Source of the DNA: Alloyangia pacifica
Lineage (GTDB): Bacteria > Pseudomonadota > Alphaproteobacteria > Rhodobacterales > Rhodobacteraceae
Length of the DNA stretch: 64,000 nt
Reading direction: 5' to 3'
NCBI RefSeq assembly: GCF_003111685.1
Contig: NZ_CP022190.1
Coordinates: forward strand, 1,016,001 to 1,080,000
Under the pieces are notes generated by a model that was given only the letters and a program-made list of their open reading frames with translations, was not told the DNA's origin and searched no databases. How positions within the stretch are numbered: position 1 is the stretch's first letter; the number at the start of each line of letters is the position of its first letter. The position numbers and the translations under genes are program-made. This document shows positions 46,330 through 56,512 of this stretch, piece by piece.

Positions 46330-49300
46330 TCAGCCCTTGTCCTTGCGGACCTTGATCGCCCCGGCCTTCTCGGCGAGGTCGCGGGCGATGGCGAAGGCGC
46401 CCTTGATCTTGTCGGCGTCGCTCTTCCAGTCGCGGCGCACGACGATCTTGTTGTCCTTGATCTTTGCCAGCCCGTTCTGCGCCTGGATGAACTCCACCAG
46501 CCCCTCGGGCTTGGCGAACTTGTCATTGTGGAATTGCACCGTCGCGCCCTTCGGCCCGCCGTCGAGCTTGGAAATCCCGGCGTGCTTGCACATCGCCTTG
46601 ATCCGCACCACGAGCATCAGCGTGTTGACCTCCTTCGGCAACTTGCCGAAACGGTCGATGAGCTCCGCCGCAAAGCCCTCGAGCTCGACCTTGGTGGTCA
46701 GCTCCGACAGACGCCGGTAGAGCCCGAGACGGACGTCGAGATCGGGCACGTAATCCTCGGGGATCAGCACCGGAACGCCGAGGTTGATCTGCGGCGCCCA
46801 TTGGCCATCGTCGTCAGTGAGCCCTTCGAGCTCACCCGACTTGATCTTGGCGATCGCCTCCTCGAGCATCGATTGGTAAAGCTCGTAACCCACGTCGCGC
46901 ATCTGGCCGGACTGCTCTTCGCCGAGCAGGTTTCCGGCGCCGCGAATGTCGAGATCCTGAGAGGCCAGCGTGAAGCCTGCCCCCAAAGTGTCGAGTGAGC
47001 CAAGCACCCGCAGCCGCTTCTCTGCAGTGTCGGTGAGCTTGGTGCGCGGCTTGGTCGTCAGGTAGGCATAGGCGCGGGTCTTCGAGCGCCCGACCCGGCC
47101 GCGGATCTGGTAGAGCTGGGCAAGGCCGAACATGTCGGCGCGGTGCACGATCATGGTGTTGGCGGTGGGGATGTCGAGGCCGGACTCGACGATCGTGGTC
47201 GCCAGCAACACATCGTACTTGCCGTCGTAGAACGCATTCATCCGGTCGTCGAGTTCCCCCGCTGCCATCTGGCCATGCGCCACCACGAACGAGACCTCGG
47301 GCACCTGCTCGCGCAGGAACTGCTCTATTTCGGGAAGGTCCGAAAGGCGTGGCACGACGTAGAAACTCTGCCCGCCGCGATAGTGCTCGCGCAGGAGCGC
47401 CTCGCGCACGGTGATCGCGTCGAATTCCGAGACATAGGTGCGGATCGACAGGCGGTCCACGGGGGGCGTGCCAATGATCGAGAGATCCCGCACACCCGAC
47501 AGCGACAACTGCAGCGTCCTCGGGATCGGTGTCGCGGTCAGTGTCAGCACGTGGATGTCCGAGCGCAATTGCTTCAGCCGCTCTTTGTGCGAGACGCCGA
47601 AGTGCTGTTCCTCGTCGATGATCAAGAGGCCAAGGTTGTTGAACCGGATGCCCTTGGCCAGCAGCGCGTGGGTGCCGACGGCGATATCGACCGAGCCCTT
47701 CGAGATACCGTCACGGGTCTTGGCGGCGTCCCCGGCAGAGACGAAGCGCGACAGCGGCGCGACGTTGATCGGGAAGCCGCGGAAGCGCTCGGCAAAGCTC
47801 TTGTAGTGCTGGCGGGCGAGCAGCGTGGTGGGGGCGATCACCGCCACCTGCACGCCGGACATGGCGGCGACAAAGGCGGCGCGCATCGCGACCTCGGTCT
47901 TGCCGAAGCCGACGTCGCCGCAGATCAGCCGGTCCATCGGCTGGCCGCTGGTCATGTCGCCGAGCACGTCCTCGATGGCGCCCATCTGGTCGTCGGTCTC
48001 GGTATAGGGAAAACGCGCGCAGAAACTCTCCCAGGCGCCGGGCGGCGGGTCGATGATCGGCGCCTTGCGCAGCGCGCGCTCCGCCGCCACCCGAATGAGC
48101 TTGTCCGCCATCTCGCGGATACGCTCCTTGAGGCGCGCCTTCTTGGCCTGCCACGCGCCCCCGCCGAGCTTGTCGAGCAGCCCCTCGTCATGACCATAGC
48201 GCGACAAGAGCTCGATATTCTCGACCGGCAGGTAGAGCCGTGCGCTTTCGGCGTATTCCAGAAGCAGGCACTCGTGGGCGGCGCCGGCGGCAGTGATGAC
48301 CTCGAGCCCCTGGTAACGGCCGATGCCGAAATCGACGTGCACCACCAGATCGCCCGGCGAGAGCGACTGCGCCTCAGTGAGGAAGTTCTCGGCCTTGCGG
48401 CGCTTCTTGGGCGCGCGGATCAGCCGATCGCCCAGCACATCCTGCTCGGAGATCACGGTGAGCTTCAGGCCGCTCTTGGGATCGCCCCATGGCGCGACAA
48501 AGCCCTGCTCCAGCCCCCAGACCGCCAGGTGCAGGCCGCGCTTGCCGATACGCGTGCCGTCCATCACCGGGATCGCCTCGGCCAGCCCCTCGTCCTCGAT
48601 GAGGCCGGTCAGGCGTTCGCGCGCGCCCTCGGACCACGAGGCGATGAGCACAGGCCCCTCGGCCATCTGCTTCTTCACATGGTCGGCGAGCGCGGCAAAG
48701 AGGCTGATGCTCTCCTGCTGGCGCTCGGGGGCGAAGCTGCGCCCGATGCGCCCGCCCGCGTCCACCACCCCCGGCCCGCTGGCCTGTGGCAGTGGCGAGA
48801 ATTGCACCACCCGGCGGTCCGCGACGGCGGCGTCCCAATGCGCCTCGTCGAGGTACAGAAGCTGAGGCGGAACCGGCTTGTAGACCGAGTCGAGCCTGCC
48901 CTTCTGGGTCATCGCGTGGCGGCGGGTCTGGTACTGGTCCTCGATGCTCTCCCAGCGGGCAAGCCGCGCCGGGGTGATCTGGTCGTCCATCAGCACCGGC
49001 GCACCGGGCAGGTAGTCGAAAAGCGTCTCAAGCTTTTCATGGAAGAACGGCAGCCAGTGCTCCATCCCCTGCGTCTTGCGCCCCGCGCTCACCGCCTCGT
49101 AGAGCGGATCGTCCGAGCCGGCGGTGCCGAACTCGATGCGGTAGTTCTGCCGGAAGCGGGTGATCGCCGCGTCATCGAGGATGACCTCCGAGACTGGCGC
49201 CAGCTCGACAACGTCGAGCTTTTCCGTGGTGCGCTGGCTGACCGGATCAAAACGCCGTGCGCCGTCCAGCACGTCGCCGAAGAGATCGAGCCGCACCGGC

Positions 49301-49833
49301 CCTCCCTCGCCCGGCGGGAAGATGTCGATGATGCCGCCGCGGACCGCGTAATCGCCCGGCTCGTGCACCGTGGGCGCGTTGGAAAAGCCCATGCGCACGA
49401 GGAAATTGCGCAACGCGGCCTCGTCCACCCGGTCGCCGACCCGCGCGGCAAAGGCCGCCTCGCGCAGTACCTCGCGCGCGGGGATGCGCTGCATGGCGGC
49501 CGAGAGCGTGGTGAGCAGCACGAAGCGCTCCGGCATGCCGTGCACCAGCCCGGCAAGGGTCGACATGCGCGTGGCAGAGATGTCGGGATTGGGCGAGACC
49601 CGGTCGTAGGGCAGGCAGTCCCAGCCCGGAAAGGTGACCACCGGCATGCCGGGATCGAAAAACGCCAACGCCTCGCGCAGCGCCGCGAGGCGCTTGTCGT
49701 CGCGGGCGATGTGCAGCACCGGCCCGCCGGTCTGTTCGACCTCGGCAAGAAGGAGCCTGGCGTCGAACCCCTCGGGTGCGCCGCCCTTGGTGATACGGGC
49801 CGATCTGGTAAGCGACTGGGACATACCGCTCAA
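46330..49833 (-). CDS. mfd: transcription-repair coupling factor
   Basis: Large ATP-dependent translocase that removes RNA polymerase stalled at DNA lesions and recruits UvrA. It has 1167 residues with an N-terminal UvrB-like part, the polymerase-interacting domain (LSPGDLVVHVDFGIGRYQGL), RecG-like motor motifs (Walker A ICGDVGFGKTEVA, DEEQHFG) and the C-terminal TRCF domain. ATG 49833 or ATG 49824 (MSQSLT) may be the start. No frame breaks seen. Confidence 0.97.
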   Translation of the reverse strand: MSGMSQSLTRSARITKGGAPEGFDARLLLAEVEQTGGPVLHIARDDKRLAALREALAFFDPGMPVVTFPGWDCLPYDRVSPNPDISATRMSTLAGLVHGMPERFVLLTTLSAAMQRIPAREVLREAAFAARVGDRVDEAALRNFLVRMGFSNAPTVHEPGDYAVRGGIIDIFPPGEGGPVRLDLFGDVLDGARRFDPVSQRTTEKLDVVELAPVSEVILDDAAITRFRQNYRIEFGTAGSDDPLYEAVSAGRKTQGMEHWLPFFHEKLETLFDYLPGAPVLMDDQITPARLARWESIEDQYQTRRHAMTQKGRLDSVYKPVPPQLLYLDEAHWDAAVADRRVVQFSPLPQASGPGVVDAGGRIGRSFAPERQQESISLFAALADHVKKQMAEGPVLIASWSEGARERLTGLIEDEGLAEAIPVMDGTRIGKRGLHLAVWGLEQGFVAPWGDPKSGLKLTVISEQDVLGDRLIRAPKKRRKAENFLTEAQSLSPGDLVVHVDFGIGRYQGLEVITAAGAAHECLLLEYAESARLYLPVENIELLSRYGHDEGLLDKLGGGAWQAKKARLKERIREMADKLIRVAAERALRKAPIIDPPPGAWESFCARFPYTETDDQMGAIEDVLGDMTSGQPMDRLICGDVGFGKTEVAMRAAFVAAMSGVQVAVIAPTTLLARQHYKSFAERFRGFPINVAPLSRFVSAGDAAKTRDGISKGSVDIAVGTHALLAKGIRFNNLGLLIIDEEQHFGVSHKERLKQLRSDIHVLTLTATPIPRTLQLSLSGVRDLSIIGTPPVDRLSIRTYVSEFDAITVREALLREHYRGGQSFYVVPRLSDLPEIEQFLREQVPEVSFVVAHGQMAAGELDDRMNAFYDGKYDVLLATTIVESGLDIPTANTMIVHRADMFGLAQLYQIRGRVGRSKTRAYAYLTTKPRTKLTDTAEKRLRVLGSLDTLGAGFTLASQDLDIRGAGNLLGEEQSGQMRDVGYELYQSMLEEAIAKIKSGELEGLTDDDGQWAPQINLGVPVLIPEDYVPDLDVRLGLYRRLSELTTKVELEGFAAELIDRFGKLPKEVNTLMLVVRIKAMCKHAGISKLDGGPKGATVQFHNDKFAKPEGLVEFIQAQNGLAKIKDNKIVVRRDWKSDADKIKGAFAIARDLAEKAGAIKVRKDKG

Positions 49834-49855
49834 ATGACCCGCCGCCGGGGCTTCG

Positions 49856-50380
49856 TCAACCGAGAACGCCGTGCGCGAGGTTCTGGTACATGCCCCACAT
49901 GGCGGTGACGAAGATCGCGATCATGCCGATCACCTGCACCCAGAAGCGCAGCACCGCCAGTTTGTGGCACAGCGCCTCGCCGGTCAAATTCTGGCTCCGG
50001 ATGCGCGCGGCGGCGGCGATGCTCAGGCCACCGACGAGCGCCATGGGAAAGCCCAGCAAAAAGAGCGCCTGCGCCAGTTCGATGTCGTACCAGAAGCCAA
50101 GGCTCGCCAGCATCGCCAAGAGCGCCGAGACGATGGCGACCAGCCAGAGCCCCGCCTGCTCGGCGATGAAGAGGCGCCGGTTCACCTGGATGCGCACCAT
50201 GTCCTCGAGGTCCTGCGCCGCCTGTCCGCCCTGCCTGCGGGCGCGGCCGACCATGTCGAAGGGCACGCCGAGCACCCAGTGGCTGTTGCTCGACCAGAAC
50301 ACCGCAAGCGCGATCCAAAACCAGAGGTTGGAAAACGACCGCATGTCGATGGTTTCGAAAACGAGCCCGGTCCAGTCCAC
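49856..50380 (-). CDS. membrane protein of unknown function upstream of mfd
   Basis: I do not recognise a functional family. The 174-residue product has about four hydrophobic segments (about 17-40, 80-97, 101-121, 145-165) with a charged loop holding ARRQGGQAAQDLEDMVRIQV. It is upstream of mfd on the same strand, with 22 bp between, so the two are probably co-transcribed. Confidence 0.7.
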   Translation of the reverse strand: MDWTGLVFETIDMRSFSNLWFWIALAVFWSSNSHWVLGVPFDMVGRARRQGGQAAQDLEDMVRIQVNRRLFIAEQAGLWLVAIVSALLAMLASLGFWYDIELAQALFLLGFPMALVGGLSIAAAARIRSQNLTGEALCHKLAVLRFWVQVIGMIAIFVTAMWGMYQNLAHGVLG

Positions 50381-50561
50381 GGCGTCCCCACTCTTTCCTT
50401 CGGGGCGGCTGGGCCCCTCTCACTTGCCGCCCGTCCCGGCGCTTGGTCCATCCGGCCCCGCACCGAGCGCAAGGCAGGCACCCCGGCGGGAGCCCTTGTG
50501 ACACGCGTCTTTCCATGCCACCCAAGGGTAACCTTGACAAGGGATACGAAGGACACGCCCG

Positions 50562-51572
50562 ATGAAACCCGTGATTTCCGCCTTTCCTGCCACACGCCTG
50601 CGCCGACTGCGCAGCTCCCCCGCGATCCGGGCGCTGACCCAGCAGACGCTGCTGACGCCGGGCGATTTCATCTGGCCGGTCTTCGTGCGCGACGGCGAGG
50701 GGATCGTCGAGCCCATCGCCTCGATGCCCGGGGTGAACCGGCTGTCGGTGGACAAGGTGGTCGAGGCGGCGCGCGAGGCGCATGCGCTCGGCATCCCGGC
50801 GATCTGCCTTTTCCCCTATACCGACGCTTCGCTGAAAACCGAGGATTGTGCCGAGGCCTGGAACCCCGAGAACCTCAGCAATCGCGCCACCCGCGCCATC
50901 AAGGAGGCGGTGCCCGAGATCGCGGTGATGACCGACGTCGCGCTCGATCCCTACAACATCACCGGCCATGACGGCTTCATCGAGAACGGCCAGATCGTCA
51001 ACGACCGCACGGTCGACGCGCTGGTCAAGCAGGCGCTGAGCCAGGCCCGCGCCGGGGCGGACATCATCGGCCCGTCGGACATGATGGACGGGCGCATCGG
51101 CGCGATCCGCACGGCGCTGGAGGCCGAGGGCTTCCACAACGTGCTGTTGCTGAGCTACGCGGCAAAATACGCCTCGGGCTTCTACGGCCCGTTCCGCGAT
51201 GCGGTGGGCGCGGCGGGCGCGCTCAAGGGCGCGATGGGCGGCGACAAGCAGACCTACCAGATGCAGCCCGGCAATTCCGACGAGGCAATGCGGCTGATCG
51301 AACGCGACCTGCAAGAAGGCGCCGACATGATCATGGTCAAGCCCGGCATGCCCTATCTCGACATCTGCCGCCGCGCCAAGGAGATGTTCGGCGCGCCCAC
51401 CTTCGCCTACCAGGTGTCCGGGGAATACGCGATGCTGGCGGGGGCTTTCGAGAACGGCTGGCTCGATCGCGACAAGGTCATGCTCGAAAGCCTCACCGCC
51501 TTCAAGCGCGCCGGCTGCGACGGGGTGCTGACCTATTTCGCCCCGGCCGCAGCGCGGCTCCTCAACGGCTAG
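50562..51572 (+). CDS. hemB: porphobilinogen synthase (delta-aminolevulinic acid dehydratase)
   Basis: Second heme-pathway enzyme, joining two 5-aminolevulinate molecules. It is 336 residues. Schiff-base lysines are in SYAAKYASGF (near 200) and MVKPGMPYLDI (near 255). The metal-binding stretch reads VMTDVALDPYNITGHDG, where zinc enzymes have cysteines; Asp there indicates the magnesium-type site found in Rhodobacter. ATG 50562 follows GAAGGA. Confidence 0.96.
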   Translation: MKPVISAFPATRLRRLRSSPAIRALTQQTLLTPGDFIWPVFVRDGEGIVEPIASMPGVNRLSVDKVVEAAREAHALGIPAICLFPYTDASLKTEDCAEAWNPENLSNRATRAIKEAVPEIAVMTDVALDPYNITGHDGFIENGQIVNDRTVDALVKQALSQARAGADIIGPSDMMDGRIGAIRTALEAEGFHNVLLLSYAAKYASGFYGPFRDAVGAAGALKGAMGGDKQTYQMQPGNSDEAMRLIERDLQEGADMIMVKPGMPYLDICRRAKEMFGAPTFAYQVSGEYAMLAGAFENGWLDRDKVMLESLTAFKRAGCDGVLTYFAPAAARLLNG

Positions 51573-51603
51573 CGGGCGCCTTTGTGACGGCCCACATGAT
51601 CTA

Positions 51604-51632
51604 GTGACAGGCCGGGCCGGGCTGCCTATACT
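51604..51632 (+). promoter_or_regulatory. sigma-70 promoter for the SYLF lipoprotein gene
   Basis: GTGACA (51604-51609) and TATACT (51627-51632) are separated by exactly 17 nt, about 80 bp ahead of the ATG at 51714. It is the best sigma-70 match noticed in the window. Confidence 0.6.
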
Positions 51633-51713
51633 AGGAAGGGAAAACCGGCGGGACAGCCGGAGAAGAGGCTTGGGCCGGTCCAGACGACCGGACATCAACG
51701 AGGATTGAGCAGA

Positions 51714-52277
51714 ATGACCTTTAATCGACGGGGACTCCTCCTGACTCTCGGCGCGCTTGGCGCGACCGGCGCGCTGGCCGCCTGTGGCAACGGCGTGGGT
51801 GGCAGCGGCGCGCAGACCATCGACGCGCGGGTGAACGCCACTGTGAACCAGATGTACGCGCAATATCCGGGCACCCGCGATCTCGCGGCGAAATCCGCCG
51901 GCATGTTGGTCATGCCGCTGATCACGGAGGCCGGACTCGGCCTCGGCGGCGCCTATGGACGCGGGGCGCTGAAGGTGAACAACGCCACGGTGGACTACTA
52001 TTCGGTGGTCAAGGGCTCGGGCGGACTGCAGATCGGCGCGCAGCAATACGCGCATGTGCTGTTCTTCATGACCCAAGACGCGCTCTCCAACTTCCGCCGC
52101 TCGCCGGGCTGGGCCGCGGGCGCCAACATCGAATACGCGATCCCCGAGGGCGGCGAGACGCTGGCGGCCGAGACCACCACTTCGCTCGCGCCGATCATCG
52201 CGGTGATCTTCGGCAAGTCGGGCCTGCACATGGGCGCGACTCTGGAAGGCGTGAAATACACGCGGATCATTCCCTAA
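51714..52277 (+). CDS. SYLF (YSC84-like) domain lipoprotein
   Basis: A 187-residue envelope protein. The signal has RR at 5-6 and lipobox ALAAC (C24), so it is probably a lipoprotein. The rest is a SYLF/YSC84 domain with AKSAGMLVMPLITEAGLGLGG, a lipid-binding fold. ATG 51714 is preceded by ACGAGGA; a TTG at 51705 is possible. It has its own sigma-70 promoter. The bacterial role is unclear, probably lipid binding at the outer membrane. Confidence 0.85.
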   Translation: MTFNRRGLLLTLGALGATGALAACGNGVGGSGAQTIDARVNATVNQMYAQYPGTRDLAAKSAGMLVMPLITEAGLGLGGAYGRGALKVNNATVDYYSVVKGSGGLQIGAQQYAHVLFFMTQDALSNFRRSPGWAAGANIEYAIPEGGETLAAETTTSLAPIIAVIFGKSGLHMGATLEGVKYTRIIP

Positions 52278-52283
52278 TCCGCC

Positions 52284-52306
52284 GCAGGGGGGCGCCGCCC
52301 CCCTGC
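52284..52306 (+). terminator. GC hairpin after the SYLF gene
   Basis: A perfect 10-bp stem GCAGGGGGGC / GCCCCCCTGC with loop GCC, seven bases past the stop. It is almost the same as the hairpin after pyrC, down to position relative to the stop codon. No T-run. Confidence 0.5.
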
Positions 52307-52409
52307 CTCCCCTTAGAATGTTTCTGCCGAGAAGACGGCGGCCTCTCGAGGCCCTTCGGCTTCTTCTCTTTGCAAATGCACGCGCACCGGCGGCACCGTC
52401 CGCGAGGCG

Positions 52410-52679
52410 TCAGTGGTAGCGGAACTCCCCCACCACCTGCCGCCATTCCCCCGCCGAGATCATCTTTCTATGCGTAAAGCGCACCGAGTGCAGCGGGCCT
52501 TCGATCTCCTCCTGCCAGAACTCGATGAACCGAAACAGCCGCGGATGGTCGGGCGCCAGGTCGTACTCCTGCCAGACGAAGGTGTTCAGCACGTTCTGGT
52601 AGTCGGGCATCCGGTAAAAGAGTTCCGCCGTGGTCAGCCCGTAGCCCTTGAGCATGAGTTCTGTGGGAATCTCGTCCAT
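52410..52679 (-). CDS. usg: Usg family protein
   Basis: An 89-residue protein of the alphaproteobacterial Usg family (first seen upstream of Caulobacter trp genes), function unknown. Blocks MLKGYGLTTAELFYRMPD and FVWQEYDLAPDHPRLFRF are typical. ATG 52679 follows GAGG; an ATG at 52694 would add five residues. It diverges from gyrA. Confidence 0.85.
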   Translation of the reverse strand: MDEIPTELMLKGYGLTTAELFYRMPDYQNVLNTFVWQEYDLAPDHPRLFRFIEFWQEEIEGPLHSVRFTHRKMISAGEWRQVVGEFRYH

Positions 52680-52820
52680 CGCTTTACCTCGCATGACATC
52701 CGTGTAACAAGCGTGCCCAATGCGCGGTTAGTTTTCAAATAAAACAGCATGTTAGCCAGGTGGCGAGTTGGCTGCCAGAATAAGCAACCCGCCGGCATTG
52801 CGCCCCACACCTAGCCTCTG

Positions 52821-52845
52821 ATATAGGTAGTCCCAACTACATATA
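52821..52845. promoter_or_regulatory. inverted repeat upstream of gyrA
   Basis: TATA-g-GTAGT-CCCA-ACTAC-a-TATA is a dyad symmetric sequence about 26-50 bp ahead of the gyrA GTG. It could be an operator or a 5'-leader hairpin. gyrA expression responds to supercoiling in many bacteria, but no specific factor is implied by this motif. Confidence 0.35.
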
Positions 52846-52870
52846 GAGACAGCACGGACAGGCGAGCAAC

Positions 52871-55651
52871 GTGACCGACACGCCGGAAACCCCCGAAAAC
52901 GAAGAAGAAACTCCGCGCCCCGAGCGGAGCGGTCATGGTGGCCCGGTGATCTCGATCATCGACGAGATGAAGTCGAGCTACCTCGACTACGCCATGAGTG
53001 TCATCGTCAGCCGCGCGATTCCCGATCTGCGCGACGGCCTAAAACCTGTGCATCGACGCATTCTCTACACGCTGTGGGAGAACGGACAGACCAAGTCCAA
53101 GAACTACCGCAAGTGCGCCACCGCCGTCGGTGACGTCATGGGCCGCTATCACCCGCATGGCGACTCGGCGGTCTATGACGCGCTGGTGCGCATGGCGCAG
53201 GACTTCTCGATGTCGCTGCCGCTGATCGACGGGCAGGGCAACTTCGGCTCGATGGATGGCGATCCGCCCGCCGCCTACCGTTACACCGAGGCGCGTCTCG
53301 ACCGCACCGCCGAGGCGCTGCTCGAGGACATCGAGAAGGGCACGGTCGACTTCGTGCCCAACTACGCCAACGAGCGCAACGAGCCCGTGGTGCTGCCGGC
53401 GCGCTATCCCAACGTGCTGGTCAACGGCGCCGAGGGCATCGCCGTCGGCATGGCGACCCGCATCCCGCCGCACAACCTCGGCGAGGTGATCGACGCGACG
53501 CTGGCGCTGATTGAGAACCCCGACCTCTCGTCCGAGCAGCTGATCGACTACATCCCCGCCCCCGACTTCCCGACGGGCGGCGTGATCCTCGGCCGCTCCG
53601 GGGCACGCAAGGCTTATCTCGAGGGCCGCGGCTCGGTCATCATCCGCGCCAAGACCCGGATCGAGGAGCTGCGCCGCGACCGCTTCGCCATCGTCATCGA
53701 CGAGATTCCCTACCAGGTAAACAAGGCGACGATGATCGAGCGCATCGCCGAATGCGTGCGCGAGAAGAAGATCGAGGGCATTGCCCACGTACAGGACGAG
53801 AGCGACCGCTCGGGCGTGCGCGTGGTGATCGAGCTCAAGCGCGATGCCACCGCCGAGGTGGTGATGAACCAGCTCTACCGCTTCACCCCGATGCAGGTCA
53901 GCTTCGGTTGCAACATGCTGGCGCTCAACGGCGGCAAGCCCGAGCAGCTGACCCTGCGCACCTTCCTGACCGCCTTCCTCGACTTCCGCGAGGACGTGAT
54001 CGCGCGTCGCACCGCCTTCCTGCTCAACAAGGCGCGCGAGCGCAGCCACGTGCTCTGCGGCCTTGCCGTGGCGGTGGCCAATGTCGATGAGGTGGTGGCG
54101 ACGATCCGCAGCTCGGCCGATGCTTCCGAGGCGCGCGAGAAGCTGATGACCCGGCGCTGGCCGGCAGAGGAGATCGCGCCCTTCATCCGGCTGATCGACG
54201 ATCCGACCCACAAGATGAATGACGACGGGACCTACAACCTGTCGGAAACGCAGGCCCGCGCCATCCTCGAGCTGCGCCTGCAGCGCCTGACCCAGCTCGG
54301 CGTGAAGGAAGTCACCGACGAGCTCGAAGAGCTCGCGGGCAAGATCAAGGAATACCTCGAAATCCTGGGCTCGCGCGAGCGCATCCTCGAGATCATCTCG
54401 AACGAGATGATCGCTGTGCGGGACCAGTTCGCCGTGCCGCGCCGCACCGAGATCGTCGACTGGGCCGGCGACATGGACGACGAGGATCTGATCGAGCGCG
54501 AGGACATGGTGGTCACGGTCACCCAATCCGGCTGGATCAAACGCACCCCGCTCGCCGATTTCCGCGCCCAGAAGCGCGGCGGCAAGGGGCTGTCCGGCGG
54601 CGGCCTGAAAGAGGACGACGTGGTCACCCAGCTTTTCGTGGCCAACACTCACACGCAGCTGCTGTTCTTCACCACCGACGGCATGGCCTACAAGCTCAAG
54701 TGCTGGCGCCTGCCGCAGGGCGGCCGCACCTCGAAGGGCAAGGCCATCGTCAACATCCTGCCGATCCCGGCGGGCGTGTCGGTGGCAGCGATCATGCCCG
54801 TGGACCGGGACGAGAGCGACTGGGACGATCTGCAGATCGTCTTCGCCACCTCCAAGGGCTCGGTGCGCCGCAACCGGCTGTCGGATTTCACCAACGTCAT
54901 GCGCAACGGCAAGATCGCGATGAAGTTCGAGGGCGAGGACGAGAACACCCGCCTGATCAACGCCCGCATCTGCTCTGAAGACGACGATGTGATGCTGGTC
55001 ACCGACTCTGGCCGCGCCATCCGCTTCCCGGTGCCGGACGTGCGGGTGTTCAACTCGCGCAACTCCACCGGCGTGCGCGGCATCAAGCTGAGCAACGGCG
55101 ACGAGGTCGTGTCGATGTCGGTGATCCGACACTTCGAGGCGGATTCGGACGAGCGCGCCTCCTACCTCAAGATGCGCCGAGCCATGGCCGGGATCGCCGA
55201 TGACGCCGAAGCCTCGGATGAGGAAGAGGGCAACGCCGACAGCCTGCTGCCGGCCGAGCGCTACGCCGAGATGTCGGCGGTCGAGAACCTGATCCTGACG
55301 GTGACGGCGCGCGGCCTCGGCAAGCTCTCGTCGAGCCACGACTACCCGATCCGCGGACGCGGCGGCATGGGGGTCACCGCCTGGGAGAAATCCATGCGCG
55401 GCGGCGAGATCGTGGCGTCCTTCCCGGTCGAGATGGGTGATCAGATCATGCTGGCCACCTCCACGGGCCAGTCGATCCGTGTGCCGGTCGAGGGCATCTC
55501 CTTCCGCTCGCGCAGCGCCGGCGGGGTGAAAGTGTTCAACACCCGCGAAGGCGAGACCGTGGTCTCGGTCGCCTGGATCGCCGATCAGGACGACGAGGAA
55601 AGCGCGGATGGCGCCGAGGGGGACGCGGGCGAAGGCTCGGCCGAGGCGTGA
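52871..55651 (+). CDS. gyrA: DNA gyrase subunit A
   Basis: Catalytic breakage-rejoining subunit of gyrase, 926 residues. The start is GTG 52871. The active-site tyrosine is Y138 in AYRYTEARL. The quinolone-resistance region reads [13 protein letters not shown], with Ser99 and Asp103 matching the wild-type E. coli Ser83 and Asp87. The C-terminal beta-pinwheel includes a GyrA-box-like [10 protein letters not shown] (GyrA rather than ParC). An acidic insert lies near 780 (DEEEGNAD) and the tail is acidic. Confidence 0.97.
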   Translation: MTDTPETPENEEETPRPERSGHGGPVISIIDEMKSSYLDYAMSVIVSRAIPDLRDGLKPVHRRILYTLWENGQTKSKNYRKCATAVGDVMGRYHPHGDSAVYDALVRMAQDFSMSLPLIDGQGNFGSMDGDPPAAYRYTEARLDRTAEALLEDIEKGTVDFVPNYANERNEPVVLPARYPNVLVNGAEGIAVGMATRIPPHNLGEVIDATLALIENPDLSSEQLIDYIPAPDFPTGGVILGRSGARKAYLEGRGSVIIRAKTRIEELRRDRFAIVIDEIPYQVNKATMIERIAECVREKKIEGIAHVQDESDRSGVRVVIELKRDATAEVVMNQLYRFTPMQVSFGCNMLALNGGKPEQLTLRTFLTAFLDFREDVIARRTAFLLNKARERSHVLCGLAVAVANVDEVVATIRSSADASEAREKLMTRRWPAEEIAPFIRLIDDPTHKMNDDGTYNLSETQARAILELRLQRLTQLGVKEVTDELEELAGKIKEYLEILGSRERILEIISNEMIAVRDQFAVPRRTEIVDWAGDMDDEDLIEREDMVVTVTQSGWIKRTPLADFRAQKRGGKGLSGGGLKEDDVVTQLFVANTHTQLLFFTTDGMAYKLKCWRLPQGGRTSKGKAIVNILPIPAGVSVAAIMPVDRDESDWDDLQIVFATSKGSVRRNRLSDFTNVMRNGKIAMKFEGEDENTRLINARICSEDDDVMLVTDSGRAIRFPVPDVRVFNSRNSTGVRGIKLSNGDEVVSMSVIRHFEADSDERASYLKMRRAMAGIADDAEASDEEEGNADSLLPAERYAEMSAVENLILTVTARGLGKLSSSHDYPIRGRGGMGVTAWEKSMRGGEIVASFPVEMGDQIMLATSTGQSIRVPVEGISFRSRSAGGVKVFNTREGETVVSVAWIADQDDEESADGAEGDAGEGSAEA

Positions 55652-55673
55652 TCCCGACCTCGATCTGAATGTG

Positions 55674-55707
55674 ACGCCCGTCCCCTCTGGGGCGGGCGTT
55701 CTTCTTT
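55674..55707 (+). terminator. rho-independent terminator after gyrA
   Basis: ACGCCCG-CCCC pairs with GGGGCGGGCGT with one bulged T, followed by TCTTCTTT. It starts 23 bp past the gyrA stop. Confidence 0.78.
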
Positions 55708-55813
55708 GCGTGATTGAAAAGAGAAGAAGGCCGGGGCAGTTCTTTTGCCGCAGCGGTGCCCCGGTGGCGCGCGGGGCCTTGGCAGGCTCTGCGCGCGGCC
55801 CCATATTCCGCCC

Positions 55814-56506
55814 ATGCTCAAGCTCACCCCGATCCTTCTTGCCATCGCCTATGCCCTCATCGCCTACCGCTTCTCGGCCTGGCGCACCGCGCGGGAGCTG
55901 GACTCGCGCTCGACCGAGCTGGCCGATCCCAGGCTCAAGGCGCTGACCGACCGCATGGCGGCCGCATTGGACCTGCCGCGCATCCGAGTGAACATCTATG
56001 AGATCGCGCCGGTCAACGGACTGGCCGCGCCGGATGGGCGCATCTTCATCACCCGCGGCTTCTACGACCGCTACAAATCCGGTGAAGTCAGCGCCGAGGA
56101 ACTCTCCTCGGTGATCGCCCATGAGCTGGGCCATGTGGCGCTGGGGCACTCGCGGCGTCGGATGATCGACTTCTCGGGCCAGAACGCGATCCGCACCGTG
56201 CTGGTCATGGTGCTGGCGCGGCTGGTGCCGGGGCTGGGGCCGCTGATCGCCAACGCGCTGACCTCGCTGCTGGCGGCGCGGCTGTCGCGCGGCGACGAGT
56301 ACGAGGCCGATGCCTATGCCGCGGCGCTGCTGCACAAGGCGGGGATCGGCGTCGCGCCGCAGAAATCGCTCTTTGCCAAGCTCGAGGCGCTGAGCGGTGG
56401 CGGTGGGCGCGGAATGCCTGCCTGGCTGCTGTCGCACCCCAAGACCTCGGAGCGCATCGCGGCGCTGGAACGGCTTGAGGCGCGCTGGACCGCCGTACAG
56501 GGCTGA
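55814..56506 (+). CDS. M48 family metalloprotease
   Basis: A 230-residue zinc protease with one N-terminal membrane helix (about 5-20). The zinc motif is HELGH (H103, H107), and the third ligand lies in GDEYEADAYA near 165-174. It resembles HtpX/Oma1-type M48 enzymes in quality control. ATG 55814 is chosen since the hydrophobic anchor starts there. It is convergent with the bufferin operon, 6 bp from the DoxX stop. Confidence 0.88.
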   Translation: MLKLTPILLAIAYALIAYRFSAWRTARELDSRSTELADPRLKALTDRMAAALDLPRIRVNIYEIAPVNGLAAPDGRIFITRGFYDRYKSGEVSAEELSSVIAHELGHVALGHSRRRMIDFSGQNAIRTVLVMVLARLVPGLGPLIANALTSLLAARLSRGDEYEADAYAAALLHKAGIGVAPQKSLFAKLEALSGGGGRGMPAWLLSHPKTSERIAALERLEARWTAVQG

Positions 56507-56512
56507 GGCGGC

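Noticed and set aside
47143..49908. 921-codon plus-strand frame opposite mfd
   Set aside because: Antisense shadow of mfd with no domains or ribosome site.
53039..56437. 1132-codon minus-strand frame opposite gyrA and the M48 gene
   Set aside because: It is the antisense of gyrA, has no recognisable domain and is rich in His/Arg/Asp as expected for a shadow frame.
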